Shown piece by piece: positions 35,948 through 44,317 of a DNA stretch of 64,000 nucleotides; position 1 is the first letter of the stretch; every line of letters begins with the position of its first letter. The notes under the pieces were generated by a model. That model was not told the origin of the DNA and made no database searches. It saw only the letters and a list, made by a program, of their open reading frames with translations. The DNA lies in assembly GCF_025961225.1 (NCBI RefSeq), contig NZ_JAOQNG010000010.1, positions 858,501-922,500 on the forward strand, in the 5' to 3' direction. The position numbers were made by a program, and so were the translations under genes. This stretch comes from Azospirillum canadense (GTDB lineage Bacteria > Pseudomonadota > Alphaproteobacteria > Azospirillales > Azospirillaceae).

Positions 35948-35974
35948 CCCTCTCCCAGCCGGGCCGGGAGAGGG
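35948..35974. terminator. Hairpin between wrbA and the hydroquinone reductase gene
   Basis: CCCTCTCCC (35948-35956) pairs with GGGAGAGGG (35966-35974) around nine bases. There is no clear T-run, so it may be a processing or attenuation hairpin rather than a full terminator. It shares the CCCTCTCCC core with the terminator at 18147. Confidence 0.55.
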
Positions 35975-35981
35975 GACGTCA

Positions 35982-36584
35982 TCAACCGTGCAGCTTCGTC
36001 GCGATCTCGGCAACGTGCTTGCCCTGGTAGCGGGCGCCGTCCAACTCGACCGCGCTCGGCTGCCGGGAACCGTCGCCGCCGGCGATGGTGCTGGCGCCGT
36101 ACGGGCTGTTGCCCATCACCTCGTCCACGCCCATCTGGCCCTGGAAGCTGTAGGGCAGCCCGACGATGACCATGCCCTGGTGCAACAGAACGGTGTGGGT
36201 GGTGAGGATTGTGCTCTCCTGCCCGCCGTGCTGCGTCGCGGACGAGGAGAAGACGCTGCCGACCTTGCCGACCAGCGCGCCCTTCATCCACAGGCCGCCG
36301 GTCTGGTCGAGGAAGTTCTTCATCTGGCCGGGCATGTTGCCGAAGCGGGTCGGCACGCCGAGGATGATCGCGTCGTAATTCGCCAGTTCGTTCGGGTCGG
36401 CGATGGGAATGTTCGGCTCTTCCTTGAAATGCGCCTTCTGCCGAACCTCCTCCGGCACCAGTTCCGGCACGCGCTTGACGGTCACCTCGGTGCCGGGAAC
36501 GGAACGCGCGCCCTCCGCAGCGGCCTGCGCCATCGTCGCGATATGCCCGTAGCTGCTGTAGTAGAGGACCAGAACCTTGGCCAT
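35982..36584 (-). CDS. wrbA: NAD(P)H:quinone oxidoreductase, WrbA type
   Basis: 200 residues, flavodoxin-like fold. FMN phosphate loop YYSSYGHIATMA (about 8-19), the WrbA-specific PTRFGNMPGQMKNFLDQTGGLW region, SSSATQHGGQESTI and the C-terminal YQGKHVAEIATKL. It reduces quinones by two electrons, avoiding semiquinones. It is divergent from a LysR-type regulator with 121 bases between, and a strong LysR-type inverted repeat lies in that gap, so redox or quinone-dependent control is likely. Confidence 0.95.
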   Translation of the reverse strand: MAKVLVLYYSSYGHIATMAQAAAEGARSVPGTEVTVKRVPELVPEEVRQKAHFKEEPNIPIADPNELANYDAIILGVPTRFGNMPGQMKNFLDQTGGLWMKGALVGKVGSVFSSSATQHGGQESTILTTHTVLLHQGMVIVGLPYSFQGQMGVDEVMGNSPYGASTIAGGDGSRQPSAVELDGARYQGKHVAEIATKLHG

Positions 36585-36678
36585 GTCCGAACTCCCTGTG
36601 TTCCATGCAGTGTGATGTGCTGGTGCCAACAGACATATCGCGTTGTCGGCTCCCCGCAAATCCGGCGCGCTGGAACTT

Positions 36679-36703
36679 CATTGTTCGCGGGTGTACAACA
36701 ATG
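36679..36703. promoter_or_regulatory. LysR-type operator between wrbA and its regulator gene
   Basis: CATTGTT (36679-36685) and AACAATG (36697-36703) form a perfect seven-base inverted repeat with an 11-base spacer, the T-N11-A architecture bound by LysR-type regulators. It ends two bases before the lysR ATG, suited to autorepression, and is 95 bases upstream of the wrbA start, suited to activation. Confidence 0.72.
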
Positions 36704-36705
36704 CC

Positions 36706-37677
36706 ATGGATCGCCTCGACGACATGCTCGCCTTCATCAAGGTGGTGGACACGCGCAGCTTCACGGCCGCCGCGGAGCGCCTGAACCTGTCCAAGTCCGT
36801 GGTTTCCCGCCGCATTGCGGAGCTGGAGAACCGGCTCGGCGCGCGCCTGCTGAACCGCACGACGCGCAAGCTGAGCCTGACGGAGGTCGGGCAGGCCTAT
36901 TACGAGCGCTGTTCCCGCATCCTGACCGACCTGGAGGAGGCGGAGCAGGCGGTAGCCGACCTGCACGCCGCCCCGCGTGGGCGGCTGCGCGTCAACGCCC
37001 CGGTGTCCTTCGGCATGCAGCACCTCGCCCCGGCCATCGCCGAGTTCCTGGCGCGCTACACGTCCATCGAGATCGAGATGGACCTGAACGACCGCTACGT
37101 GGACCTGATCGACGAGGGCTACGATTTGGCGGTGCGCATCGGGCGGCTGCGCGACAGTTCCCTGATCGCCAAGCGCCTCGCCCCCGCCCGCCGCGTGGTC
37201 TGCGCCAGCCCGGCCTACCTGGAGCAGCACGGCACGCCGGCGACCCCGGAGGAGTTGATCAATCACAACTGCCTGATCTACACCAACGTTCCGGCCGCCG
37301 AGCAGTGGCAGTTCCGGGTTGGGGAGGAGATGCGGACCGTCCGCGTGTCGGGATCGCTGCGGGCCAACAACGGCGACCTGCTGCACGCCGCCGCGGTGGC
37401 CGGAGTCGGCATCGTCGTGCTGCCGACCTTCATGGTCGGGCAGGCGCTGGCGTCCGGCGCGCTGAAGACGCTGCTGCTGGATTGCTACACGTCGGAATCG
37501 AACGTCTACGCGGTCTACCCGCAGAATCGGCACCTGTCGCCCAAGGTGCGGGCCTTCGTCGATTTCCTGGCCGACCGGTTCGGGCCCAGGCCCTATTGGG
37601 ACTGCGCCCTGCTCCGGCTGGAGAATGGGAACGCGCTCACTCCGGCTGATTTGGCCGGCGGCGGGCACGGAGATTGA
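36706..37677 (+). CDS. LysR-family transcriptional regulator
   Basis: 323 residues. N-terminal winged helix-turn-helix (AFIKVVDTRSFTAAAERLNLSKSVVSRRIAELENRLGARLL split over residues 9-49) and a two-lobe effector domain (RLRVNAPVSFGMQHLAPAI onward), of the large CrgA/QseD/AaeR group. It probably controls the divergent quinone-detoxification genes and itself through the operator at 36679. The final 41 bases overlap the end of the convergent gene at 37637. The effector is unknown. Confidence 0.92.
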   Translation: MDRLDDMLAFIKVVDTRSFTAAAERLNLSKSVVSRRIAELENRLGARLLNRTTRKLSLTEVGQAYYERCSRILTDLEEAEQAVADLHAAPRGRLRVNAPVSFGMQHLAPAIAEFLARYTSIEIEMDLNDRYVDLIDEGYDLAVRIGRLRDSSLIAKRLAPARRVVCASPAYLEQHGTPATPEELINHNCLIYTNVPAAEQWQFRVGEEMRTVRVSGSLRANNGDLLHAAAVAGVGIVVLPTFMVGQALASGALKTLLLDCYTSESNVYAVYPQNRHLSPKVRAFVDFLADRFGPRPYWDCALLRLENGNALTPADLAGGGHGD

Positions 37678-38029
37678 GGGCGTTCAGGAAGCTGGTCGGC
37701 TGAGCGGGGCCGGTCGCGCCCGCCTCCCGCGCTGCCGGGGTCGCCAGGAAGCCGCCGACGCGGGCGCGCAGTTCCACCGCGTCGTGGGCGGCGTTGTCGG
37801 CGTCCTCCGCCACCTTGCGGCGGATGTCGGGGTCGAGCGTGTTGAAGGCACGGGACGCGAACTCGAAGGCCGGCTGCGACTTGGTGGCGATCACCTGCCG
37901 CAGCGCCTTGGACACCAGCACCGTGTCGAGCCCGCCGGGGCCATCCACCCCGTCCAGGACGTCGGCGAGGATGCCGATGGCCTGCAGGGTTTGGGTGTCA
38001 TCGAGCGAGATGGGCTCAAGGCCGTCCAT
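37637..38029 (-). CDS. Hypothetical protein, convergent and overlapping with the LysR gene
   Basis: 130 residues, helical, not recognised. It has a conserved-looking core (QTLQAIGILADVLDGVDG; AFEFASRAFNTLDPDIRRKVAEDADNAAHDAV) and a disordered basic tail. The stop lies inside the lysR coding region, a 41-base tail-to-tail overlap. The ATG at 38029 is followed by a plausible fold. A longer frame up to a TTG at 38107 would add a repetitive Cys/Gln/Pro arm encoded by the 15-base tandem repeats. Confidence 0.68.
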   Translation of the reverse strand: MDGLEPISLDDTQTLQAIGILADVLDGVDGPGGLDTVLVSKALRQVIATKSQPAFEFASRAFNTLDPDIRRKVAEDADNAAHDAVELRARVGGFLATPAAREAGATGPAQPTSFLNALNLRARRRPNQPE

Positions 38030-38048
38030 GGCACTCACTTCCGATGTT

Positions 38049-38093
38049 GGTCGGCACGATGGTGGTTGGCACAGTGTCGGTTGGCACGTTGGT
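38049..38093. repeat. Three 15-base tandem repeats
   Basis: The unit GGTYGGCAC followed by six variable bases occurs at 38049-38063, 38064-38078 and 38079-38093, with a partial fourth copy. In the minus-strand frame it would encode a five-residue repeat (CQPTL, CQPPS, CRPTS) just before the hypothetical gene start. The rest of 38094-38251 shows nothing I can name. Confidence 0.75.
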
Positions 38094-38251
38094 TGCCACG
38101 CGGTCAATCGCCAGGTTGCGGAGCGACGCAGCGGGGATCATCCCCGGTCCGGCGCGACCGCTGCTGGTGCGAAGAAGCATAGTCGGACGCGACGGCGCTG
38201 GCAATGCGCACGCTGCCGCGCCTGGTTGCAGGCCTGGATGTGGGGCCACGG

Positions 38252-39145
38252 TCAAGCCCGGTTCACCAGGGCCACGCCGCCGACGGCGATCGCCATGCCG
38301 GCCAGCGCCAGAAGGCCCAGTCGCTCGTCGAACATCGCCCAGGCGATTACCGCCGTGACCGGAGGGGTCAGGTAGAACAGGCTTGCCACGCGGGCCGCCG
38401 CACCGCGGCGGATCAGCGCGAACAGCAGGAAGATCGCCCCCACCGACAGCACGAAGCTGAGCCAGAGCAGCGCAAAGACGAACTCCCCAGTCCAGCGGAT
38501 GTGCATGGTTTCGAACAGCGGGGCGAAGACGGCCAGCACCGCCGCCGTGGCGGCGTACTGGATTGCGGCGCCGCTGCGCAGGTCCATCGCCGTGCCGTGG
38601 CGCTTCTGGTACAGCGTGCCGAAGGTGATGCCCAGCAAGGCGGCGACGGCCAACCCGACTCCGGCGGCGTTGCCCGAATCGAAGTGGACTTTTTCGCTCA
38701 CCACGAGCAGCACGCCGATGAGCCCGAGCAGCAGGCCGCCCCACTGCCGGCCGCTCACCCGTTCCCCCAGAAGCGGGCCGGACAAGGCCGCGGTCAGCAG
38801 CGGCTGCACGCCGACGATAAGCGCGGTCACGCCCGCCGGCACGCCCTTGGAAATCGCGCAGAAGACGCCCGACAGATAAACGCCGTGGACGAGCAGCCCG
38901 GCGATGGCGATGCGCCCGGCCTCGCGCCACGTCTTCGGCCAGGGGGCCTTGGTCGCCAGGGCGACGGCCGTCAGTACAACGGCGACCAGCCCCAGACGCA
39001 CCAGTAGGAAGGTCAGCGGCTCCGCGTAGGGCAGGCCGTATTTCGCGCCGATGAACCCCGTGCTCCACAGCACCACGAACACGGCCGGCATCATGTTGAC
39101 CCATTCCGGCCGCCCGCCAGCGGAGGCGGATGCTTGCACGGTCAT
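38252..39145 (-). CDS. DMT superfamily transporter, EamA type
   Basis: 297 residues with ten predicted membrane helices in two EamA repeats. The first repeat starts MPAVFVVLWSTGFIGAKYG and the second repeat ends FYLTPPVTAVIAWAMFDERLG, both typical. Proteins of this group export amino acids or other small metabolites; the substrate cannot be read from sequence. It lies 14 bases downstream of the antiporter gene on the same strand, so they may share a transcript. Confidence 0.9.
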   Translation of the reverse strand: MTVQASASAGGRPEWVNMMPAVFVVLWSTGFIGAKYGLPYAEPLTFLLVRLGLVAVVLTAVALATKAPWPKTWREAGRIAIAGLLVHGVYLSGVFCAISKGVPAGVTALIVGVQPLLTAALSGPLLGERVSGRQWGGLLLGLIGVLLVVSEKVHFDSGNAAGVGLAVAALLGITFGTLYQKRHGTAMDLRSGAAIQYAATAAVLAVFAPLFETMHIRWTGEFVFALLWLSFVLSVGAIFLLFALIRRGAAARVASLFYLTPPVTAVIAWAMFDERLGLLALAGMAIAVGGVALVNRA

Positions 39146-39159
39146 CGTCCCATCGTCTC

Positions 39160-41793
39160 CTACCCCTGGGCTCCCGCCCCCTGTGGCGCCCCTTGCGGCG
39201 CCCCCTGCGGCGCCGCTTGTGGCGCTTCTTGTGCCACTGGCCCGGCGGCCACAGCTTCACCCGCTTCGGCCGGCCCCTTGACAACCTGATCGGCCGGCGG
39301 CTTCGGCTTCAGCGCGTTGCGCCGCGCTTCGGCCAGCGCCTGGAAATGCGCCCGCAGTTCGGTGTCCCGGCGCATCAGCTGGCGGAAATCCTTCGCATCC
39401 AGCACCAGCATTTGGCAATAGCCGAGCGCACGCACATCAGCGTTGCGCCTTTGGCGGGTCAGCAAGGCCATTTCGCCGAACACGTCGCCGGTGCCCAGCT
39501 TCACGGGCTCGGCGAGGCCGGGCACCAGCACTTCCACAGCGCCCGACGCGATGAAGAACATGGCGTCGCCGCGTTCGCCCCGCCGCACGATGGTTTCCCC
39601 CGGCAGTGCCAAGCGCGGCTTCAGCAGCGTGGTGATGCCGCGCAGCCGCCCCTCCTCCAGCCCGTCGAAGAACCGCACGCGTCCGACCAAGTCCATCAGG
39701 TCCAGCCGCAGGTCAAGCTTCGGCAGTCGTTCCAGCGCCCGGCGGCGCGTGTCCAGGTCGCGCTCCAGGTCGGTCAGCACCTCGGCGCTGATGATGGATT
39801 CGGCGTGCAGGGCGCGGAAATCGGCTTCCTCCAGCCGCAATGCAGCGCGGCCGACGTAGCGGCTCTGCAGCATCAGTGCGTAGTCCGGATATTGCAGCTT
39901 CATGGCGGCAAGCGCCTGCTCCACCATCGCCAGCCGCACGGCGAGCATGCCCTCCAGCTCGCAGGACACGTCCTGGCCCAGCACCTGGGCGATCTTCGTC
40001 TGGGTGAAGTCCAGAAGCTCGCGCTGCACGGTGCGCACACCGACCAGAATCTCGAAACGGAAGGCGAGCCGGCGGGCCAGCGGCGCCCGCCAGCCGAGGC
40101 GCCGGTGCAACAGGCTGGCCACCCGCATCCACGGCGTGAAGGCGATGAAGGGCTCCTCGAACGCGCGGTAGCCGGCCCGGCCCTGCGCCTTCACGGCGTC
40201 GAGCAGGCGCGCGCTGCGCGCGGTCAGCAGTTCCGCCACGCCGCGGGACAGCACCCCTTCCTTGAAGTGGGCGAAGTACAGCTCCTCCTCCCGGTTGACC
40301 AGGATGGCGAGGCCGATGGTGACCCGGTCCTCGTTGCTGATCGGCAGTTCCGCCTCGCGTTCCCGGTCGATGGCTCCCAGCCGGTCGGCGTACTGGGAGA
40401 CGACGGCCTCGGTCGCCGCCTCGTCCACCTCGTAATGGCGGGCGACGTTCTCCACCCGCTCCCGGATGCTGGCGAGCGACAGGGCGAGCGCCCGGTTGCG
40501 CATGGCGTGCTCCACCGGCGACAGCTGGTCAAGCTTCAGCAAGCGGATCAGCGCGCGCAAGGTCGTCCCGTTGACGAACAACGTGTAGAAGACGAAGCCG
40601 GTGACGATGACGGCGACGAAACTCTGCACCCGCTCCGGCAGCCGGCCGTTCTCCGTGACGGCGAGCGCCAGCGTCAGCGACACCGCCCCGCGCAGCCCGC
40701 CCCACAGCATCACCGCCTTGTAGGAATGGCTGACCTGCTGCCCGAGCCCGGTGGCGGACAGCAGTGGCAGAAGACCGAACAGGACCAGCGCCCGCGCCGC
40801 CGTCGCGGCGACCACGACGACCGCGAGCAACCCGACGTCGACCCAGCCGATCCCCAGCAGCAGGCGCGGCACCAGGATGGCGGTCATCAGGAAGATCAGC
40901 GAGTTGGCCCAGAAGCCCAGCTGGCGCCAGACATGCTCCAGCGCCCCCCAGGTCGCCGGGGAAATGCGCGTGCGCCCGACCGACCCGACCACCAGCGCTG
41001 CGGTCACCACGGCGACCACGCCCGACGCGCCGACGTAATGCTCGGCCAGCACATAGGTCAGGTAGGCGAGCGCGACCGTCAGCGTGATCTCGGCCATGGG
41101 CTGGTCGCGCACCGGCTCCACCAGGAAGCAGGCGACGCGGCCGCAGACATAGCCCGTCAGCACGCCGCCGGCAAAGTCGCGCAGGAACTCGGTCGCAGCC
41201 TCCATGGCGCCGCCATGCGCCCGGCTGGTCAGCATGCCGAGCAGCAGGGTGAACAGCGCGATGGCCGCGGCGTCGTTTAGCAGGCTTTCGCCTTCGACCA
41301 GCATGGTCAGGCGGCGCGGCGCACCCAGGTCGCGGAACACGCCGACGACCGCCGCCGGGTCCGTGGTGGCGAGGATGGAACCCAGCAACAGGCAGGACAC
41401 CAGCCCCATGGAGGTGAAGAGGCTGAGCGCGAAACCGACCGCAAAGGTGCAGACGAAGACCGCGACGACGGCCAGCACGAGGATCGGCCCGATATCGTCG
41501 AACAGCCGCCGCACGTCCACCGCCAGCGCCGTTTCGAACAGCAGCACGGGCAGGAAGATGTAGAGCAGCACCTCCGACGAGACGTCGAGCCCGGCCAGCG
41601 AGTTCAGGAAATCGTGGACCGGGCCCGCCCCCTGCACCCCGGCGAAGGACTGGATCACGGCGCCGAGCGCCACGCCGACCGCGGCCAGCAGAACCGTGTA
41701 GGGCACCTGCAACCGGGCCGCGAGAGGCGGCAGGAAGCTCACCAGCGCCAAAAGGCCGGAGACGCCGAGGACGTAGATGACGATGTCGTGCAT
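39160..41793 (-). CDS. CPA1-family Na+/H+ antiporter with C-terminal cyclic-nucleotide-binding domain
   Basis: 877 residues. The first 420 or so residues form a CPA1 antiporter (LASTDPAAVVG-like motif here ILATTDPAAVVGVF with the key Asp; VEGESLLNDAAAIALF; MLWGGLRGAVSLTLAL). A long helical cytoplasmic region follows, then a CNMP-binding domain (about 735-850: LPGETIVRRGERGDAMFFIASG, GTGDVFGEMALL). It should exchange Na+ or K+ for H+, gated by a nucleotide or other ligand. The last 30 residues are an Ala-Pro-Gln-Gly repeat encoded by 12-base DNA repeats. Confidence 0.92.
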   Translation of the reverse strand: MHDIVIYVLGVSGLLALVSFLPPLAARLQVPYTVLLAAVGVALGAVIQSFAGVQGAGPVHDFLNSLAGLDVSSEVLLYIFLPVLLFETALAVDVRRLFDDIGPILVLAVVAVFVCTFAVGFALSLFTSMGLVSCLLLGSILATTDPAAVVGVFRDLGAPRRLTMLVEGESLLNDAAAIALFTLLLGMLTSRAHGGAMEAATEFLRDFAGGVLTGYVCGRVACFLVEPVRDQPMAEITLTVALAYLTYVLAEHYVGASGVVAVVTAALVVGSVGRTRISPATWGALEHVWRQLGFWANSLIFLMTAILVPRLLLGIGWVDVGLLAVVVVAATAARALVLFGLLPLLSATGLGQQVSHSYKAVMLWGGLRGAVSLTLALAVTENGRLPERVQSFVAVIVTGFVFYTLFVNGTTLRALIRLLKLDQLSPVEHAMRNRALALSLASIRERVENVARHYEVDEAATEAVVSQYADRLGAIDREREAELPISNEDRVTIGLAILVNREEELYFAHFKEGVLSRGVAELLTARSARLLDAVKAQGRAGYRAFEEPFIAFTPWMRVASLLHRRLGWRAPLARRLAFRFEILVGVRTVQRELLDFTQTKIAQVLGQDVSCELEGMLAVRLAMVEQALAAMKLQYPDYALMLQSRYVGRAALRLEEADFRALHAESIISAEVLTDLERDLDTRRRALERLPKLDLRLDLMDLVGRVRFFDGLEEGRLRGITTLLKPRLALPGETIVRRGERGDAMFFIASGAVEVLVPGLAEPVKLGTGDVFGEMALLTRQRRNADVRALGYCQMLVLDAKDFRQLMRRDTELRAHFQALAEARRNALKPKPPADQVVKGPAEAGEAVAAGPVAQEAPQAAPQGAPQGAPQGAGAQG

Positions 41794-41876
41794 TGGCCCG
41801 CCTTGCCGGTTGAGGCTGGGGGCGCACGGTATCGCCGCACTCCCGCCGGGGCAAGGGCAGGATCGGTGACACTGGT

Positions 41877-41907
41877 ATTCCCCCCTCCGCGGTGCGGAGA
41901 GGGGAAT
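41877..41907. terminator. Hairpin downstream of the histidine kinase gene
   Basis: A 14-base stem with one mismatch (41877-41890 with 41894-41907) around GGT. No long T-run is seen on either strand, so efficiency is uncertain. It lies 33 bases past the kinase stop. Confidence 0.6.
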
Positions 41908-41940
41908 AAACTCAGCGCCGGCCGCGTTTACGCTTGTCGG

Positions 41941-43539
41941 CTAAGCCTGAGGCAGCGCCACGGTCATGCGGAAGCCGCCGGTCGGCCGGTTCTCGGCCCG
42001 GACCTTGCCGCCGAACGCCTCGATGTTGCGACGAACGATCCAAAGGCCGATGCCGAAATGGGTCGCCTCCGCCTGGTTTTGCGCCGTCTCGTCCTCGGGC
42101 ATGCCGCGGCCGGGCTCTCGCTGCGAGAAGTAGCGCTCGAAGATGCGCGGCAGGTTCGCTGGATCGACGCCCGGCCCCTCGTCCTCCACCACCAGCTCCG
42201 CCCAGCCGCCGTCGGCGGTCAGGCGCACGCTGACGGTGCCTTCCTGGGGCGAGAAGCTGACGGCGTTTTCCACCAGGTTCTCGATGACCGTCTCCAGGAT
42301 GTCCTCGCTGGCCCGCACCACCACACCCGATTCGATGCGGGAGCGCATGTGGAGCTGCCGTTCGGCGAGCAGGCTGGTGTAGCCACCGGCCATCCGCTCC
42401 ACGAGGTCGGACAGGTCCACCCGGCGCCGCGGCGGTGCGATCAGGTCGGCTGCCGCCTCGTCCATGCGGCGAGCGAAGGAGACGAGGCCGTCCAGCTTGT
42501 CGACGGACTTCTCGATCATGGTCAGCGCGCGCTGGCTGCGGTGGTCGCCGCCGGACAGGGACCGGCGCAGCGGCTCCACCGACTGGCGGATGACCGCGAT
42601 CGGCGTCTTGAAGGCGTGGGCGTTGTCCTCCGCCGCGCGGCGGAGCGACCGGGCGCTCTCGCGCAGCGTGTCGACCAGCCGGTCGAAGTCCTCGGCGACG
42701 CCGCTGAGTTCCGGCACCGTGTTGCGCGCCGTGAAGGACCCCTGCCCGCCTTCGCCGCCAATGCCGCCCGACACGATGTCGCGGGCAAGGTCGCGGAAAC
42801 GGTGCAGGTTGCGCCAGACACCCAGCAGCACGGCCATCACCAGCGCCGCCATCCCCACATAGATCAGCGCCGCGGCCTGAACCACCGGCGTGCTCCAATA
42901 GGGCCGGCCGAGCGAGGATTCCAGGTAGCCGCCGGCCGTGTGGCTGGTGACCAGGGCCCAGCATCCGAATTCGGTGTTCACCGGCGTGACGGAGGTCAGG
43001 ATCTCCATCCCGCCGGAGGAGCGCGGCAGGCGCAGCGCCAGCGGCGCGTTGCCCGCGCAGGACGCCCCCAGCCGGTCGAGCACGCCCTGCTCCAGCAGCT
43101 GCCGGCGCTCCGCGTTCAGGTCGTCGGTTGGGACGGACGGCGCCGCTCCGACGTAGAAGAACGCTTCGCTGCCCGACATGGTGCGCGGCCGGACCAGCAG
43201 CTTCAGCCGCGTGTTCTCGTCCGCGAAGCGCCCGAGGACCGAGCCGAGGTGCGGCAGGGCCGCACGGTTGGCGCGGGACAGGTCCGGCTCAAGCGCACGG
43301 GCGATCAGCTCGCCCTGCCGCTGCGCGCTTTGCAGCAGCAGGGTCTGCGTCGTCACGTCGGCCCGCTGGAACTGATCGTAGATCAGCACCGGAACCGCCA
43401 GGAACACGATGGTCAGCAGCGCCAGCCGGCTGGCCAGCGAACGCCACAGCCATCGCACCCGCAGCTTGGGCAAGCCCATGCTCACGCGGCGCACCGGCAC
43501 CCGTTCGGGGTGGCGGGCCTCAATCGGCAGCAGCGCCAT
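41941..43539 (-). CDS. Membrane sensor histidine kinase
   Basis: 532 residues. Membrane segments 38-56 and 220-242 flank a periplasmic sensor of about 160 residues with two Cys (C161, C193). HAMP-like linker, then the H-box RRAAEDNAHAFKTPIAV with H308, N-box ENLVENAVSFS, G1 VEDEGPGV, F-box IFERYFS and G2 HFGIGLWIV. The H-box HAFKTP is unusual (normally HELKTP-like). The gene overlaps the response-regulator gene by 20 bases, so they form a two-component pair with the lipoprotein upstream. An internal ATG at 43479 is an alternative start. Confidence 0.92.
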   Translation of the reverse strand: MALLPIEARHPERVPVRRVSMGLPKLRVRWLWRSLASRLALLTIVFLAVPVLIYDQFQRADVTTQTLLLQSAQRQGELIARALEPDLSRANRAALPHLGSVLGRFADENTRLKLLVRPRTMSGSEAFFYVGAAPSVPTDDLNAERRQLLEQGVLDRLGASCAGNAPLALRLPRSSGGMEILTSVTPVNTEFGCWALVTSHTAGGYLESSLGRPYWSTPVVQAAALIYVGMAALVMAVLLGVWRNLHRFRDLARDIVSGGIGGEGGQGSFTARNTVPELSGVAEDFDRLVDTLRESARSLRRAAEDNAHAFKTPIAVIRQSVEPLRRSLSGGDHRSQRALTMIEKSVDKLDGLVSFARRMDEAAADLIAPPRRRVDLSDLVERMAGGYTSLLAERQLHMRSRIESGVVVRASEDILETVIENLVENAVSFSPQEGTVSVRLTADGGWAELVVEDEGPGVDPANLPRIFERYFSQREPGRGMPEDETAQNQAEATHFGIGLWIVRRNIEAFGGKVRAENRPTGGFRMTVALPQA

Positions 43540-44317
43540 CGGCCATCACATCGTCGGCGTCATCACGCGTGCGGCCCGTGCCGTTGGCGCCGCTGCCCCA
43601 ACGGTAGCCGAAGCCCGGATAGTTCTCGATGCAATCGAAGTTGCCGTCCACGACGCGGAACTTCTGGCGGATGCGCTTGATGAAGGCGCGGACGTTGGCG
43701 CGGTAGCCCGACGGACCGTAGCCGGCCAGGAAGCCCTTGCCATGCACGAGGTCGTAGATCTCGCGGTAGGACACGTCCTCTTCCGGGCGGGTCGCCATCA
43801 GCTTGACGATGTTGAACTCGGTCAGCGTCAGGTCGATGCGCTTGCCGTTCCACAGCGCGCGGCTGTTGTCCAGGCGAAGCTCAAGCGCGCCCAGCGCGTA
43901 GATGGGTTCCTTGGACTCCGTTTCCTCGGACGTGCCCTTGGAGCCGTCGACGATGAGGCGCATGCGCTTCAGCAGGATCGACAGGCTGCGCGACTTCTCC
44001 ACGAAGTCCAGCGCGCCGCCGGCCAGCGCGGCCTCTTCATAAATCTGGTCCGACAGCACGGTGAGGAAGATCACCGGCAGGTCGATGCCGCGGGACCGCA
44101 TCTGCCGCAGGACGTCGATGCCGTCCATCTTGGGCATGCGCCAGTCCAGCAGGACGATGTCCACCGAACCGCCGTTGGCGAAGAAGTCAAGCGCGGGCTC
44201 CCCGCGGTCGAACGTCACGACCTCGTATCCCTCGTCACCGAGGTTGAGGCTGAGGGATTCGCGGAACAGGTCGTCGTCATCGACCAGCGCGACGCGCGCG
44301 ACCGTGCTCTCAGTCAT
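43520..44317 (-). CDS. OmpR/ChvI-like response regulator
   Basis: 265 residues. Receiver domain with VALVDDDD, phosphoacceptor D58 in IVLLDWRMPKMDG, VIFLTVLS for the switch Thr, and FVEKSRS for the Lys (Lys-Ser instead of Lys-Pro). A winged-helix DNA-binding domain follows (about 145-245, ending IENYPGFGYRWGSG). The receiver resembles ChvI-type regulators, but the neighbouring HPr kinase genes of chvGI are missing, so I do not assign the name. The ATG at 44317 overlaps the lipoprotein stop; the ATG at 44326 is also possible. Confidence 0.92.
   Translation of the reverse strand: MTESTVARVALVDDDDLFRESLSLNLGDEGYEVVTFDRGEPALDFFANGGSVDIVLLDWRMPKMDGIDVLRQMRSRGIDLPVIFLTVLSDQIYEEAALAGGALDFVEKSRSLSILLKRMRLIVDGSKGTSEETESKEPIYALGALELRLDNSRALWNGKRIDLTLTEFNIVKLMATRPEEDVSYREIYDLVHGKGFLAGYGPSGYRANVRAFIKRIRQKFRVVDGNFDCIENYPGFGYRWGSGANGTGRTRDDADDVMADGAAAD

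Noticed and set aside
34947..37649. 900-codon plus-strand open frame across three genes
   Set aside because: It runs antisense to the hydroquinone reductase and wrbA genes and out of frame through lysR. It has no family motifs and results from codon bias.
41941..44317. ChvG/ChvI assignment for the two-component pair
   Set aside because: The receiver resembles ChvI, but the H-box HAFKTP and the lack of HPr kinase and PTS genes downstream do not fit chvGI well enough to name it.
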